The position numbers were made by a program, and so were the translations under genes. Positions 10,617 to 20,429 of a stretch of DNA of 64,000 nucleotides are shown here, in pieces. The number at the start of each line of letters is the position of its first letter. The first letter of the stretch is position 1. The notes below the pieces were generated by a model, which searched no databases, was not told where the DNA came from, and saw only the letters and a program-made list of their open reading frames with translations. This DNA is from Dactylellina haptotyla (lineage: Eukaryota; Ascomycota; Orbiliomycetes; Orbiliales; Orbiliaceae): positions 930,001 through 994,000 of the forward strand of contig CM062382.1 of NCBI GenBank assembly GCA_031310005.1, in the 5' to 3' direction.

Positions 10617-11206
10617 TTTGAATATTGTTAAGATACAGCGGTGGCTATCGAGGTCAAGAGGTTACACGGGGCGAGGAAAGATGGCGGTGGTTGAAGGAAG
10701 ACATCTTTCCTGCCCTCGAGGTCGGGAGAAGGGTTTTTGTAAGCGCAAGACTTTTTTCTGCTGGCGCTCAGAAGAGGAAAGTTACCGAGGTTGAATCTCC
10801 CCGTTTTGTGGTGCTGGACGACCACCAACACACGGCGGCCAATCGCAGCCACGGAATTGGAAACCGGACCTGCCGAGGCCGCGTTGGAAGGTGACGGACG
10901 CTAGGGGCATCTACCGTAGCCTGTTTCCTTACCGTTTCCGGGGTTGAATATCTCGTGATGCCGTTAGAGCGGCGACAATATCGTTAGGAGTGTTGGTGCG
11001 TATTCTCGCACGATATATGTATATGCTAGGTGATTTGATATTCGACTGATTACGAACACTGGCAATACAGCGGCTTCGGCGTCTTAAAGCCTTGAAAGCA
11101 AGTGGCTATTTTGAAAAGCATTTATATTACGCCATAATGCTTTAGAGTTTAGATTCTTCAATGTTTTGGTATATGCATTGCGATATCTCTGCTAGTTTGT
11201 TCTGTG
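10617..11206. other. Upstream region of the cytochrome b5 gene
   Basis: About 590 bp between the start of the b5 gene and the 3' end of the F-box gene, both minus strand. It should hold the b5 promoter and the F-box terminator. No repeat, RNA gene or convincing frame was seen. Confidence 0.55.
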
Positions 11207-12070
11207 CTAAGCATCCCAACTTGCCGGTTCCGTTTCCCAATCCGAAGCCCCCCACCCCGAACTCTCGGGAACCTCAAGTACCCCGTCCTGCCCGTCTACG
11301 GTATTGCTTTCATAAACGCTGTGCCGGTCCAAAAGCGTCCTCCCATCCTTCCATTCTATATTTTTCACCCGTATATAAAATAGCATGGTATCGCTAACCG
11401 GCCATTGGGTAACCCCGACCTCCATATCCACCTTTGAATAGTCCTCCAAAAAGTCATCCTTTACTGTGAAATCCGCGGCGAATTTAAGAAACTCCTCCAA
11501 GCTCATATCTGATAGCCTCTTTGTCTCGTCGAATGAGAAATACTCGTCCCGTGCTATATGATTTGCGCCCGAGACCGGGTCGATGCATTGCGTGTTGATG
11601 TGAATCCCGCCCAATTCGAGACATATGCTCCCTTCGAAAGTATATTCTCTGAGCTCCTCGTCGCTCAAAAATGTGATGTTTCGGTGGTAAAATAACGGAT
11701 CTTGGAGCAGCCCGTCCCTCCGCAGCTCGAGCTCGTCCAGGCTGCTATCTTCGGGAGCAGGTGTATATCCAGAGCAGATTTGCGTATACGGATGCGGGGC
11801 GGTTTTGACCGATCCGATGGTATTCCCGGATAGAGTGAACTTGAGAATTCGGAGGTTGGCTTTTCCAACTTCCGTGAATAATCGGTGATAGCGCGGTTGG
11901 TATAAATCGATGTACCTATCGTCTCTAAGATCGTCACCGCTCAGGATCTCGCGCCAGAGAGTGCAAACTTGCATGCATGGAATGTGAGATTTCCATGGTA
12001 TATGCGACAGGATTTTGATGTGTAATTCGGTAGGTAAGCTAGATAATGTGCGTTTCTGCGACGCCGTCAT
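11207..12070 (-). CDS. F-box protein (first of three)
   Basis: Single-exon frame of 287 aa from the ATG at 12070 (MTASQKRTL). An F-box lies at the very N-terminus, with the pattern LSSLPTELHIKILSHIPW followed by CTLWREIL. F-box proteins normally dock to Skp1 and serve as substrate receptors of SCF ubiquitin ligases. The remaining 240 residues contain no recognisable WD, LRR or Kelch repeats. The short, fast-evolving form with an N-terminal F-box and an unmatched C-terminus is typical of expanded fungal F-box families. The frame stays open upstream of this ATG, but the next possible start there is not an ATG. Confidence 0.8.
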   Translation of the reverse strand: MTASQKRTLSSLPTELHIKILSHIPWKSHIPCMQVCTLWREILSGDDLRDDRYIDLYQPRYHRLFTEVGKANLRILKFTLSGNTIGSVKTAPHPYTQICSGYTPAPEDSSLDELELRRDGLLQDPLFYHRNITFLSDEELREYTFEGSICLELGGIHINTQCIDPVSGANHIARDEYFSFDETKRLSDMSLEEFLKFAADFTVKDDFLEDYSKVDMEVGVTQWPVSDTMLFYIRVKNIEWKDGRTLLDRHSVYESNTVDGQDGVLEVPESSGWGASDWETEPASWDA

Positions 12071-12829
12071 CCTCTCTCTCTCGCGATAAGTACGTCTTGG
12101 GGATGTTGTGTTGAAGATGTGGGATTTGACTCTATACACAACTGTTTAAAGCTATTGATATTAGAGCACGCGATGAGTGCCAGAATATAGTCGTCAAAAG
12201 TATTCTCGGAATGAGGGACTCGCCTAAAGCTTTGGGAGGATAGCTGGTGCTCAGTATGAGTTATAAATGTCTCGGTAGGAACATCTACGGGGTTGGTTGC
12301 TCCTCCAGGAACAGGAGGGCGAAGAACCTCTCTAACCCGAGATAGTGCGAAGATGCGTGATTCGATACCCTGAAACAACTTGAATTCTTTAGACCTGCCG
12401 TTCCAAATACAGTCTAGCTTAACGGCCTCCACAATCACCCTTTGGGCAAGTGGATTCTTACCAACACAATTTCCGGGGAACTGTTTGTGAAATACAACGT
12501 CTGCTTGCTGGGAAACTCAGCAGGTGTTCATTGGCAACTCAACGAGCAAGTTCCGAAGGGAAGAGAAAGAATGATTCGATTTTTTTAAAAACAAAATTCC
12601 TTTAACATGACACCAATAAGAATGAAATCTGGCCTGACAAATAGCTTAGGACAAATTGGATCAATTTGCCACTTATTCACCCGACAGTTTGGTAAAGGAC
12701 TTCAACACTTCGCTTGCTACCTCCATTCGGATTGATGCCTCCAGTTCTTTTGAAGAGATATTTCCCAAGTTCAAACGTGGGTTTATTTTCAAACTCTCGT
12801 TTTCTCTCTAGACTCCTATATTAGTTTCT
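12071..12829. other. Intergenic region between the F-box gene and the DUF7918-like gene
   Basis: Probably the promoter of the F-box gene and the 3' end of the DUF7918-like gene. A minus-strand open frame of about 120 codons spans 12067-12438, but it lacks an ATG start and any domain. Nothing else was seen. Confidence 0.55.
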
Positions 12830-13859
12830 CTATGGATAAGAGAGATTGTAATTCAGCTCTACCTTCAGTCTCTGGATCTCAAGCGCGAGATCCTCTAACG
12901 TCATCTTGCAAGCGTCTTTTTCGTTGACGAGTTCTGTATCCGCAGTTTCCATCTTTATATTGACAATCTGTGCATCCTGCTCAAATGCCTTTGATAAATT
13001 GGGTGTAATAGCTGTGACAGTTTGAATTATAGTAGGGGCTGGTAGCTCGATGATACCTTCTGATTCCAAGATTTCTAGCACAAGGATTTCTCAGAACTCC
13101 AACTATTTTGTTCATAGCTGTAAAGAATATGAGGATGAATTCTTACCCCGCGAAGCATAACGGTAAATAAATGTAGCATACGGTTTATTCTCTGGATCGA
13201 TCGGTTTCGTGGTTCGTGAGCCCGTAGCCTTGGCATATTGCCTACAGCCCAGCTTAGTAATATGAGATAGTCCACGGCCTTTTACGCTCTCTTCGTGAAC
13301 AGGTCCAGCCGTATTGACACGATCATTTCCCGTCACTCTATTTCTACGTGCTCGGAATTTAGCTCTGTGGACATTTATTTTAATGGTACCCAGTTGATTC
13401 AAAACGTTCGATCGTAGCTCCGTATTTTCAGCGTCACCGTCGACTAGTGGAATTTGCCGAAATTAGTTAAACGATACTTGGACGTGAATACAATAGAACA
13501 CAATTATTCGATAGGATTTTACCGGTTCCAAGTTTCCCAAACGTAAGCCGTCGGTTTTCTACCTTTTTACCTCTGCCACGCCCTTTGCCTTTGCCGTTTA
13601 CAAGCTTCCCGCGAATGGAGTCTATTCTTAACTTCTTCTCTGTCGTGGTCATGCTGGTAAGCTCGATACCATCAGCGTAGAGCGTGACATCGTGACGTCT
13701 AGCTCCAGTTTTTGAGAAGTCAAGTTTCACAACGTATTTTCTCCCTTCTATTGCGACTACATGGCTCTTGGTAGTGGATCCTTTGTTTTCGGATTTGTAT
13801 TCTTCTGCTCTTTCGTTCGATATGAGTAACTCACAGGTAACACCGTTGCTGGATAACAT
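12830..13859 (-). CDS. DUF7918-like fungal protein
   Basis: Three exons (13523..13859, 13147..13443, 12830..13089) give 297 aa. The start MLSSNGVTCELL, a beta-rich core with VVAIEGRKYVVKLDF and VTLYADG, then LGTIKINVHRAKF, EESVKGRGLSH and KPYATFIYRYASRE, follow the order I know from DUF7918 proteins, which are common in ascomycetes and basidiomycetes and have no established function. The acceptor TTCTGAG before exon 3 is the one that keeps the frame and yields SREILVLEILE. The last 60 residues are acidic and helical and may form a coiled coil. Family assignment is from pattern recognition only. It sits between two F-box genes on the same strand. Confidence 0.65.
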
Positions 13860-14169
13860 ATTTCTAAAACTCTTCAATGAAGTACTCAGTAACTGCGTTG
13901 GACATTGATTGTACTAATAGCGATTTTTTATTGTTCAAGGGGAATGTGTCCCTCAAAACTATGGACTACAGCGGACTAGCGACTGCTGGAAGCTTCTAAA
14001 CCAAAGAAGAAGAACGACAAGAAAGATTCTGTAATACAAATTATTGAAGTATGTACATCGTAAAATCCTTCTTAGTTGGTATTTTATCCTTCAAAGGCGT
14101 CGAACAATATTAGAGACATTTTCAATAGCCCGTAGCTTAAACTCATACGCACTAATATGTAGACCGTAT
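13860..14169. other. Short intergenic region
   Basis: Promoter side of the DUF7918-like gene and 3' end of the next F-box gene. AT-rich; no gene, repeat or RNA seen. Confidence 0.55.
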
Positions 14170-15789
14170 TTACTTCAAATTAACAGAAAGCATAGTCTTC
14201 TGAATTATTGCCGGCGTTACCTTAAGGTAATTGTACCGCAATTCAATGTTAATCCCTATTCCTCGATCAACATCGGTAGAGCCATACAGTTCTGTACCTG
14301 GAGAGCCATACTCCTCGGGTATATTTGCCATCGAATCCATAGAGTTCCTAATATCACTCTCCAGCAGACGTACTATCTGCATCGCATCTTTGAATTTGAA
14401 CCTCCACAGTCCCTCGGCGTCCTTCAATTTCATCATGTCCTTCGGAAGTACTTCACACCAGTGATTATCCTTCCTCATATCGCCGTACACTCTAAACCAC
14501 GGAACGAATTTCTCCAAGTGATACCACTCTCTCCATTGGGCAACAATCGTGGAGACTTGGGGGAAGCCTGTAGCTTCATACTCGAACCTTTCAAGTGACA
14601 AATCGGATTCCAAAAGTCGAAACATAGACGACCAGATTTGAGGGTTTGAGAAATATATGCAATTGGTCAGAAAGAGTTGCCGTAGGGTATCCTTATGAGC
14701 GAGCAGAAGACTTCGAAGCTCTACTTCGTGGAAAGCGTGATTGCAGAGCGTGAGTTTCTTCAAACAGGAAAGCTTTTCCATGTTGGTAAGAAAAATGTTC
14801 GGGGCGTATTTAGGATATGCGCCCTTCCAGAAATCTCCTACTTTCTGGACTGTATCGATTCCATCGGCTATAATCGATAACTCCTCGACCTGCGGTGTGA
14901 CCATCTCGACGAACTGGATGAGTGCCCGCTGCGACGTGGGCACATGGTACTTCTTATTCCCGCTTCGCAGGATGTTACCAAAGTGCGTCCTCGAAGATAT
15001 ATTCAGGTCGAGGATCTTGAGGTTTTTTAGAACGGGTTGGAGACGGTTGAATTGCCAGCGAGTCTTATTGAACCATTTAAGGGAGATTCTCGTGTGCGCG
15101 CTGTGGCAGTTCTCATGGAATCGGATCTGTTTAAGATTGTTCCTTGCGAATTTTAACCCAAACATGATGTTGTCAAATAGGGTATTGTCTTTGGGGAAGT
15201 ACTGATCCCGAGGGAATGCATGCCAGAACTCCAAGAAGGCGTCTTTGATCGGCTGCTCGTTTACTGATAGATCAGGATAGTGAGATAGAATGAGTTTTGC
15301 GGGGAGTGCACTGACGCCGGAGTTTTGAATCTCAATGATTTCGAGATTCGGTAGGCAGTTGAGCGCGCTGGTTAGAAGAGCCAGGTCGATGTTTTCTTTA
15401 ATCGACGAAACATGAGCGTTCCTTTCTTGTGCGCACATGTCCGGGAAGTCAGAATCGAAGAGATGCTTCCAAGGGTTGACGCTGTTGTTTTGCAGATCGA
15501 TGAGTTTCTCTGGGAATTCACCGGGTATGACGAAGGGTGGAGTATTGTCCAGAATGAGATGCTTCAACCTCGGTCTTGCAGTATCGTTCTGAGTTAGACG
15601 AAGGAGGGCATCAAGATCTACCACGGTTCTAAGGTAGATACGAGTGTGAAATAATTTTTCTAGATGGGTTTCCTCGAGTTTTATACTGAGGCCGCGTGAG
15701 CACATTCGCAGGGCTAACGTCTCTGCCGCAGAGAGGAGGGTTGTAATCTCGAAGAGCACCTCGAGTGGTATGGATTCGATGGCCGCCAT
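14170..15789 (-). CDS. F-box protein with leucine-rich body (second of three)
   Basis: Intronless frame of 539 aa from ATG 15789. The N-terminus IESIPLEVLFEITTLLSAAE...CSRGL is a typical F-box. The body contains loose leucine-rich segments (LKHLILDNTPP, LEIIEIQNSGV, LKKLTLCNHAF, LRQLFLTNCIYF) spaced as in degenerate LRR F-box proteins, so an SCF substrate receptor with a solenoid is the likely form. No clear orthologue is recognised. It lies on the same strand as, and 310 bp upstream of, the DUF7918-like gene. Confidence 0.82.
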   Translation of the reverse strand: MAAIESIPLEVLFEITTLLSAAETLALRMCSRGLSIKLEETHLEKLFHTRIYLRTVVDLDALLRLTQNDTARPRLKHLILDNTPPFVIPGEFPEKLIDLQNNSVNPWKHLFDSDFPDMCAQERNAHVSSIKENIDLALLTSALNCLPNLEIIEIQNSGVSALPAKLILSHYPDLSVNEQPIKDAFLEFWHAFPRDQYFPKDNTLFDNIMFGLKFARNNLKQIRFHENCHSAHTRISLKWFNKTRWQFNRLQPVLKNLKILDLNISSRTHFGNILRSGNKKYHVPTSQRALIQFVEMVTPQVEELSIIADGIDTVQKVGDFWKGAYPKYAPNIFLTNMEKLSCLKKLTLCNHAFHEVELRSLLLAHKDTLRQLFLTNCIYFSNPQIWSSMFRLLESDLSLERFEYEATGFPQVSTIVAQWREWYHLEKFVPWFRVYGDMRKDNHWCEVLPKDMMKLKDAEGLWRFKFKDAMQIVRLLESDIRNSMDSMANIPEEYGSPGTELYGSTDVDRGIGINIELRYNYLKVTPAIIQKTMLSVNLK

Positions 15790-16261
15790 TGTAGAGCGTG
15801 AATACTAGCCAAGTATTGAAATCCGGTTGATGATTCTTATAACTTGAAGATCGATTGAATATATGGGCCAACTTCCGATTAGTGTTCCAGTTCTTCTGTG
15901 GAACTAAACGTTCCTAAAACTGACAGAATATATTCATACGTCCCACGCGTAGGTGCGTATTGATGAATTCTCGTACGCCTCGTGAAAGACTTAAACGGTT
16001 CCGATGATGAAGAACAAGGGGTAAAAATATATACTTGCTTTCGCGATATGTTTATATACAAATCAGGGTCTCCGTAGAATTATGGAGACATGAGGCTGTC
16101 ATGCATGGATCATGACTGCCGTGCTGGTGGTAGAACTGCAAGAGCCTTGGAAATTGACCACAAAAACAACACAAAGTGCAATCCATGCTGCCGTGCACTA
16201 CCAGATTCAGTCAAACCTACATTCAGTTAGCGAGCGGCCGAGTTGGGCGACCCGCATTATA
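15790..16261. other. Intergenic region
   Basis: About 470 bp between the F-box gene start and the 3' end of the mitochondrial helical-repeat gene, both minus strand. No gene or repeat seen. Confidence 0.55.
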
Positions 16262-18756
16262 TTACAATAGAACTCTGGGAGCTCCCTTTATCCACACATC
16301 GTCCTGGTCTTCGTACTGCTTCAATGGCTGTGAAGGATCCTTCGTAATCTCATCCCATACTTCGGGAATATTCTCCTCCGCCCACTTCTCCAGTTCCTCT
16401 CTCCTCGACGGCTGATATTCAGAGTACAACGCGATAAACCTACCCCCACGTGATTGTTAGTCCGCTACATAGCAAAGCTGAGAAAGTTATAATGGGAAGG
16501 TACATACACCTCACGATTCGGCCTTATTCCCTCTTTCTTTTCCATCTCTTTTAGCATCTTGAACGCCATATCGTAGTTATCCGCTAAACACCACCCGGAC
16601 AGCCGCATGGCATAGTTGTGCATTGTAGGTTGGATCCCCAACTTTAAGAAATTACTCCAAATCTTCGGCGACCGCACTTTCATGTTACTCTTACTCAACC
16701 CACAGCTGATCATAACCAGACTCAGCGTGTCACTATCGGGTCCTTCTCTCGTGTTCGTGATGGTCTTGAATACCTCCAAGGAGTTTAACGGCTGGTTGAC
16801 GGAATTATACGCCCACATGAGCGAATTGTAAAGTTCAGTGTTAGGTTTGACGTCTGGGTCGATCTTGAACTGTAAATGTATCGACCACAATGTATGTGCG
16901 TCCTGTAGTCTGGCGCAGTGCCGAAAAGCGGCAGTGTATGTCGCTGCGTCTGGGCGTGCGCTCTTCGAATGGCGCATTTGCATGAACACCAAATTGGCGA
17001 TATCTGGCGCATCTCTAGTGAAGAAGAGTTCCATGATGTCTCTTCGCGCGTTCATCGGCAGTTCGGGGAAGAGATCTCGCATCGCCTGGTATATTTTCCA
17101 CATCTCGCCGACAGAGAGCTTCGGCATGCCCATGATCTCGCCGAGGAACTGGATCACCTTCAGGCGATCAGAGTAGCTATAGTTGTTGATTTCCCTACTG
17201 AGGGTCTGTACTATCACTTCGAACGGCTTGTTGAATACCTGCCAGTGACTTAGCGCACGGAGAGCGTCCACATCGAGAGGGAGATCACGCCTGAGGACTT
17301 CATTGTAGATATTCGTTATCACCAGTTCCGCTGTTTTAGGATTCGCCGCCATCAACGTTAATAATTCCAACGTTTCCGCATCTGAGTCCTGCGCATCTTC
17401 GTAGTATTTCAAGTCTTCCCATGCGTTCACCGCACCCATCGGATCGTTCGCCAACATCCTCGTCCGGATCTTGAGCACCTGGGTCCGCCTATTCGGCTGC
17501 CACCGCCACCGCTCCGCGAGCATCAACAGCATCTGCGCCGTACTAGCATCCTTCTTCCACACCGCAAAGTCCACGAGCTCGTTGACCACCTCTATCTTCG
17601 GCCGTGTCGAGATATCCTGCACTAGCGCGCTGATAGTATCCATACTCTCGCCTTTATGCATCTTCCACTTCAACTTCATCACCTCCAGCTGCTCCTTCGC
17701 AGTCAACTGTTCCCCAGCTTCCTCTGCCGCGCTCTCCGGCTCTTCGATCTCCGTTCTCTCCAGCAATTCCTCCGTCCAGCTCTGCGCGAGCGCATCATCC
17801 GTATGCCCGACGGCATACCCAAATATCATCCTGAACGTATCCGTCGTCGCCTCCTCCTTCAACTGATCCCACCACTTCTTTGCACTAACCGTATCGTCGC
17901 GATCCATATAAAACCTCAAAGTACCGGTTAATATCCCCTCGTCGCCCAGATTCCGCGGATCCCTCGCCTCAGCCGACTCCGTGAGCTGCAGTAGCGCCTC
18001 TTCGTTATCCTTGTCGATGATGCTGCGGAGGACCTGCCACCACGATTTCGGGCGTATTATCCCCTCGTACGTCTCCGCGCCGACTTTGAGAAACCCCACT
18101 GCCTTGTTGTAATCGCCTGTGTTTGCCAGTGTTGCGATAACAGCTTCGAACCCAGCCCGTAGGAGGACGGTGTTGCTCTCTCGAGTCCGTCTGATATATT
18201 CTAGCACCGTGCCGGCGAGACTAACCGCCATCTCGTGGTCCGCTGATTCCAGCCCGTTCAGGATAGAGATTAGATCGGAATCTTTGATAAGTTTGATATC
18301 CCCGCGCTGGCTGAGTGCTTCTAATAGCCGCAAGAGGCCGTAGCAGTTTCCCTCGTCCCTGAGAATGTTGTATATTCTCTTGTCGCTGGCTAGCACCTGG
18401 AAAGCTTTGACTAGTTCCGACGTTGTCGGGGCGAAACCGACCTTGTCGTCAACGAAGAGGACCAGCGCCGACATGACAGCTATGCCTGGGTTTTGGGGTA
18501 CGTTCTCGATTGGCTTTTGCATGGTCTGTTTGAGCTCCTCTTTGAACAGGTCTAGGAAGGTGCGTTTTTGGAGTACTTGTGCGCCGCATGATGACAGAGC
18601 GGGAAGGGCGGTGGGCCGCCGCCTGTATGTGTGTAGGTTTTGGCGGGCGAGGAGACGGCATTTTATGCAGACGGTGCCTGTTTTGGTCGGGAAGGGCGAG
18701 GGCGAGGAAAAGAGCCGTTGGGAGGCCCGTCGGAGCAGCCGCGGCGTCACACTCAT
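16262..18756 (-). CDS. Mitochondrial helical-repeat (PPR/TPR-like) protein, possibly CIA84-like
   Basis: Two exons (16508..18756, 16262..16439) give 808 aa. The reading frame continues past the first exon through an intron with donor GTATGT, branch GGACTAACA and acceptor GGGTAG; the last exon encodes FIALYSEYQ...PRVLL. The start MSVTPRLLRRASQRLFSS is rich in Arg and Ser with no acidic residue, a good mitochondrial presequence. The rest is a long alpha-helical solenoid with PPR-like pairs (NTELYNSLMWAYNSV, SLEVFKTITN, MHNYAMRLSGWCL). An N-terminal RTFLDLFK-type motif reminds me of the complex I intermediate-associated protein CIA84, but that identity is a guess; mitochondrial RNA metabolism is the alternative. 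It is divergent from the bS18m gene. Confidence 0.75.
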
Positions 18757-19098
18757 GGCGACCGGCTGGGAGGTGGAGGCCGTCCGCGATCGGGGGAGCA
18801 ATTGAAGTTATGAATTGTGGGTGTTTGTTAGTATTGAGTATTACAATTATAGTGGCATTGGCGTCAGTGTGTGGTGGGATGTCGGGGGCAGCCAATCGGC
18901 TCGCGTATCGATAAAGATTTTTGTTTGGCTGATGACCTAAACACCATCTCCACCAAACATCATCTCCACCAGTCCCAACCTCCAACTTCCAACCACATCG
19001 ACATCGTCGACTCGACCGGCGCATTGGCCCGCTGGATGAGGGTGATACGGACCTTCAATCGGTATTCGACACTGTAGAACCCAATCCTCCGCCTCACA
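18757..19098. promoter_or_regulatory. Bidirectional promoter of two mitochondrial-protein genes
   Basis: A 342-bp gap separates the start codons of the helical-repeat gene (minus) and the bS18m gene (plus). Both products carry mitochondrial presequences. No specific factor site was identified, so shared regulation is inference from the arrangement. Confidence 0.5.
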
Positions 19099-20045
19099 AT
19101 GCCCCCACGACCGTCAGCCGCAGTCGTGAAGACTGTCCTCGCCGACAGCTCCTTCCTACCATTCCTCTACCCGGCCGCCTCACGAAGACTGCTCAGCTCC
19201 ACGGCCGCCCTCCAGCAAGGCAACCCGGCGAACCAGCAAACCTTCTTGAATCTAGGTACAACTCCCCATACTCAGCTCACAAATACCTCTACAATAGCTA
19301 ACACAAGCATCTTGCAAATCTACAGTCAAAGGTCTCCCCAAAGCCGAACAATCCTCCTCCCTCCCATCAATAGACTCCGACTCGGCACCGAAAAGCGTCA
19401 AATCATTCGTCAACATGCAGCAGCGCCAGCGTGGCAAAGCTTTCAATGACCTGGCCCAAATGAACTCAGGCACCGGCGTCATCGTCAAGGAACTCACCTC
19501 CCTCGTCGGCCGCCGCCAGGGCATCGAACAATCCCTCGAGAAAGTCGACCCAGAAATCTTCCGGCACTCCCCGCCGATAATGGAGCGGTCCTATCTCAAC
19601 CCCAAGGACCTCTCGTACGAAGAATACCTCAAGTACAACGATTCCAAGAGACAGCATTTACGTGAGGATGTGTTTGCCACGTTACAGGAGAGCCCGTTGG
19701 ATCATTATAAGGTATGCTTTCGATATCCTAGAAATGTAGAATTTTATTCATTCAGCCAATTGCGGGGAAGGCTATATACTAATCAGGCGATTGTAGAACT
19801 TCAACCTCCTAAAAGACTACATGACAAGTGCGGGCCGTATAAAGCACCGCTCTCTTACAAACTTGAGCAACAGAAACCAGCGGAAACTAGCAAAGGCCAT
19901 CCGCCGGGCTATAGGCATCGGCCTGCTGCCGTCTGTATACCGCCACCCGTCTATTCTGATGGGCGAGCAGAAATTTGCAGTCGATGGGTTTAAATCTGGT
20001 GCGTACCAGGATAGACCGAGAGACGATCCTGTTCGCAACAGGTAG
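19099..20045 (+). CDS. rsm18: Mitochondrial small-subunit ribosomal protein bS18m
   Basis: Three exons (19099..19255, 19326..19711, 19797..20045) give 263 aa. The N-terminus MPPRPSAAVVKTVL...SRRLLSSTA is a mitochondrial presequence. The bS18 core is in the last exon: NFNLLKDYMTSAGRI, then LTNLSNRNQRKLAKAIRRA and IGLLPSVYRHP, matching bacterial S18 (the RLT..KHQR..AIKRAR..GLLP pattern). It is a structural component of the mitochondrial 37S subunit. The roughly 130 residues between presequence and core are a fungal extension. The exon 2/3 boundary lies just before the S18 core. Identification is firm. Confidence 0.93.
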
Positions 20046-20429
20046 ATGTGAGGGACGTAGAATACCATGTTTTATAAGATTTATTGAGCTGTTTGATGAT
20101 ATGTATATATATAAGTAATTTTTCGTCGACCATATAGACAAAACATCCTTTCTCAGGGTATAAAGTACGCGGGAGAAAAAAAATGATGGGAGGTATATAT
20201 AATATCTCAAGAGCAAGTCAGAAGCTATATCGATCGATCGCTCGTCTGGTGTATTACCGCGCATATACCGCGCATTGTAGTCCGCTTTTCATTAGTACAA
20301 AAGAAAGAGAAGAAAGGAAGAAAGACTAGCGGATAGAAAAGTGGAAAGAAAGAAATAACCAGTACACGAAAGGAAATCTGACAAGAAAAACCGGAAGGAA
20401 AAGACACAGTACAGCAAAAACCACCCATA
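20046..20429. other. Convergent 3' region of bS18m and Gyp1 genes
   Basis: About 380 bp containing both 3' ends. AT-rich, with purine-rich stretches; no gene seen. Confidence 0.6.

Noticed and set aside
12067-12438. 123-codon minus-strand frame upstream of the first F-box gene
   Set aside because: It starts at GTG, has no recognisable domain and overlaps the F-box start; probably chance.
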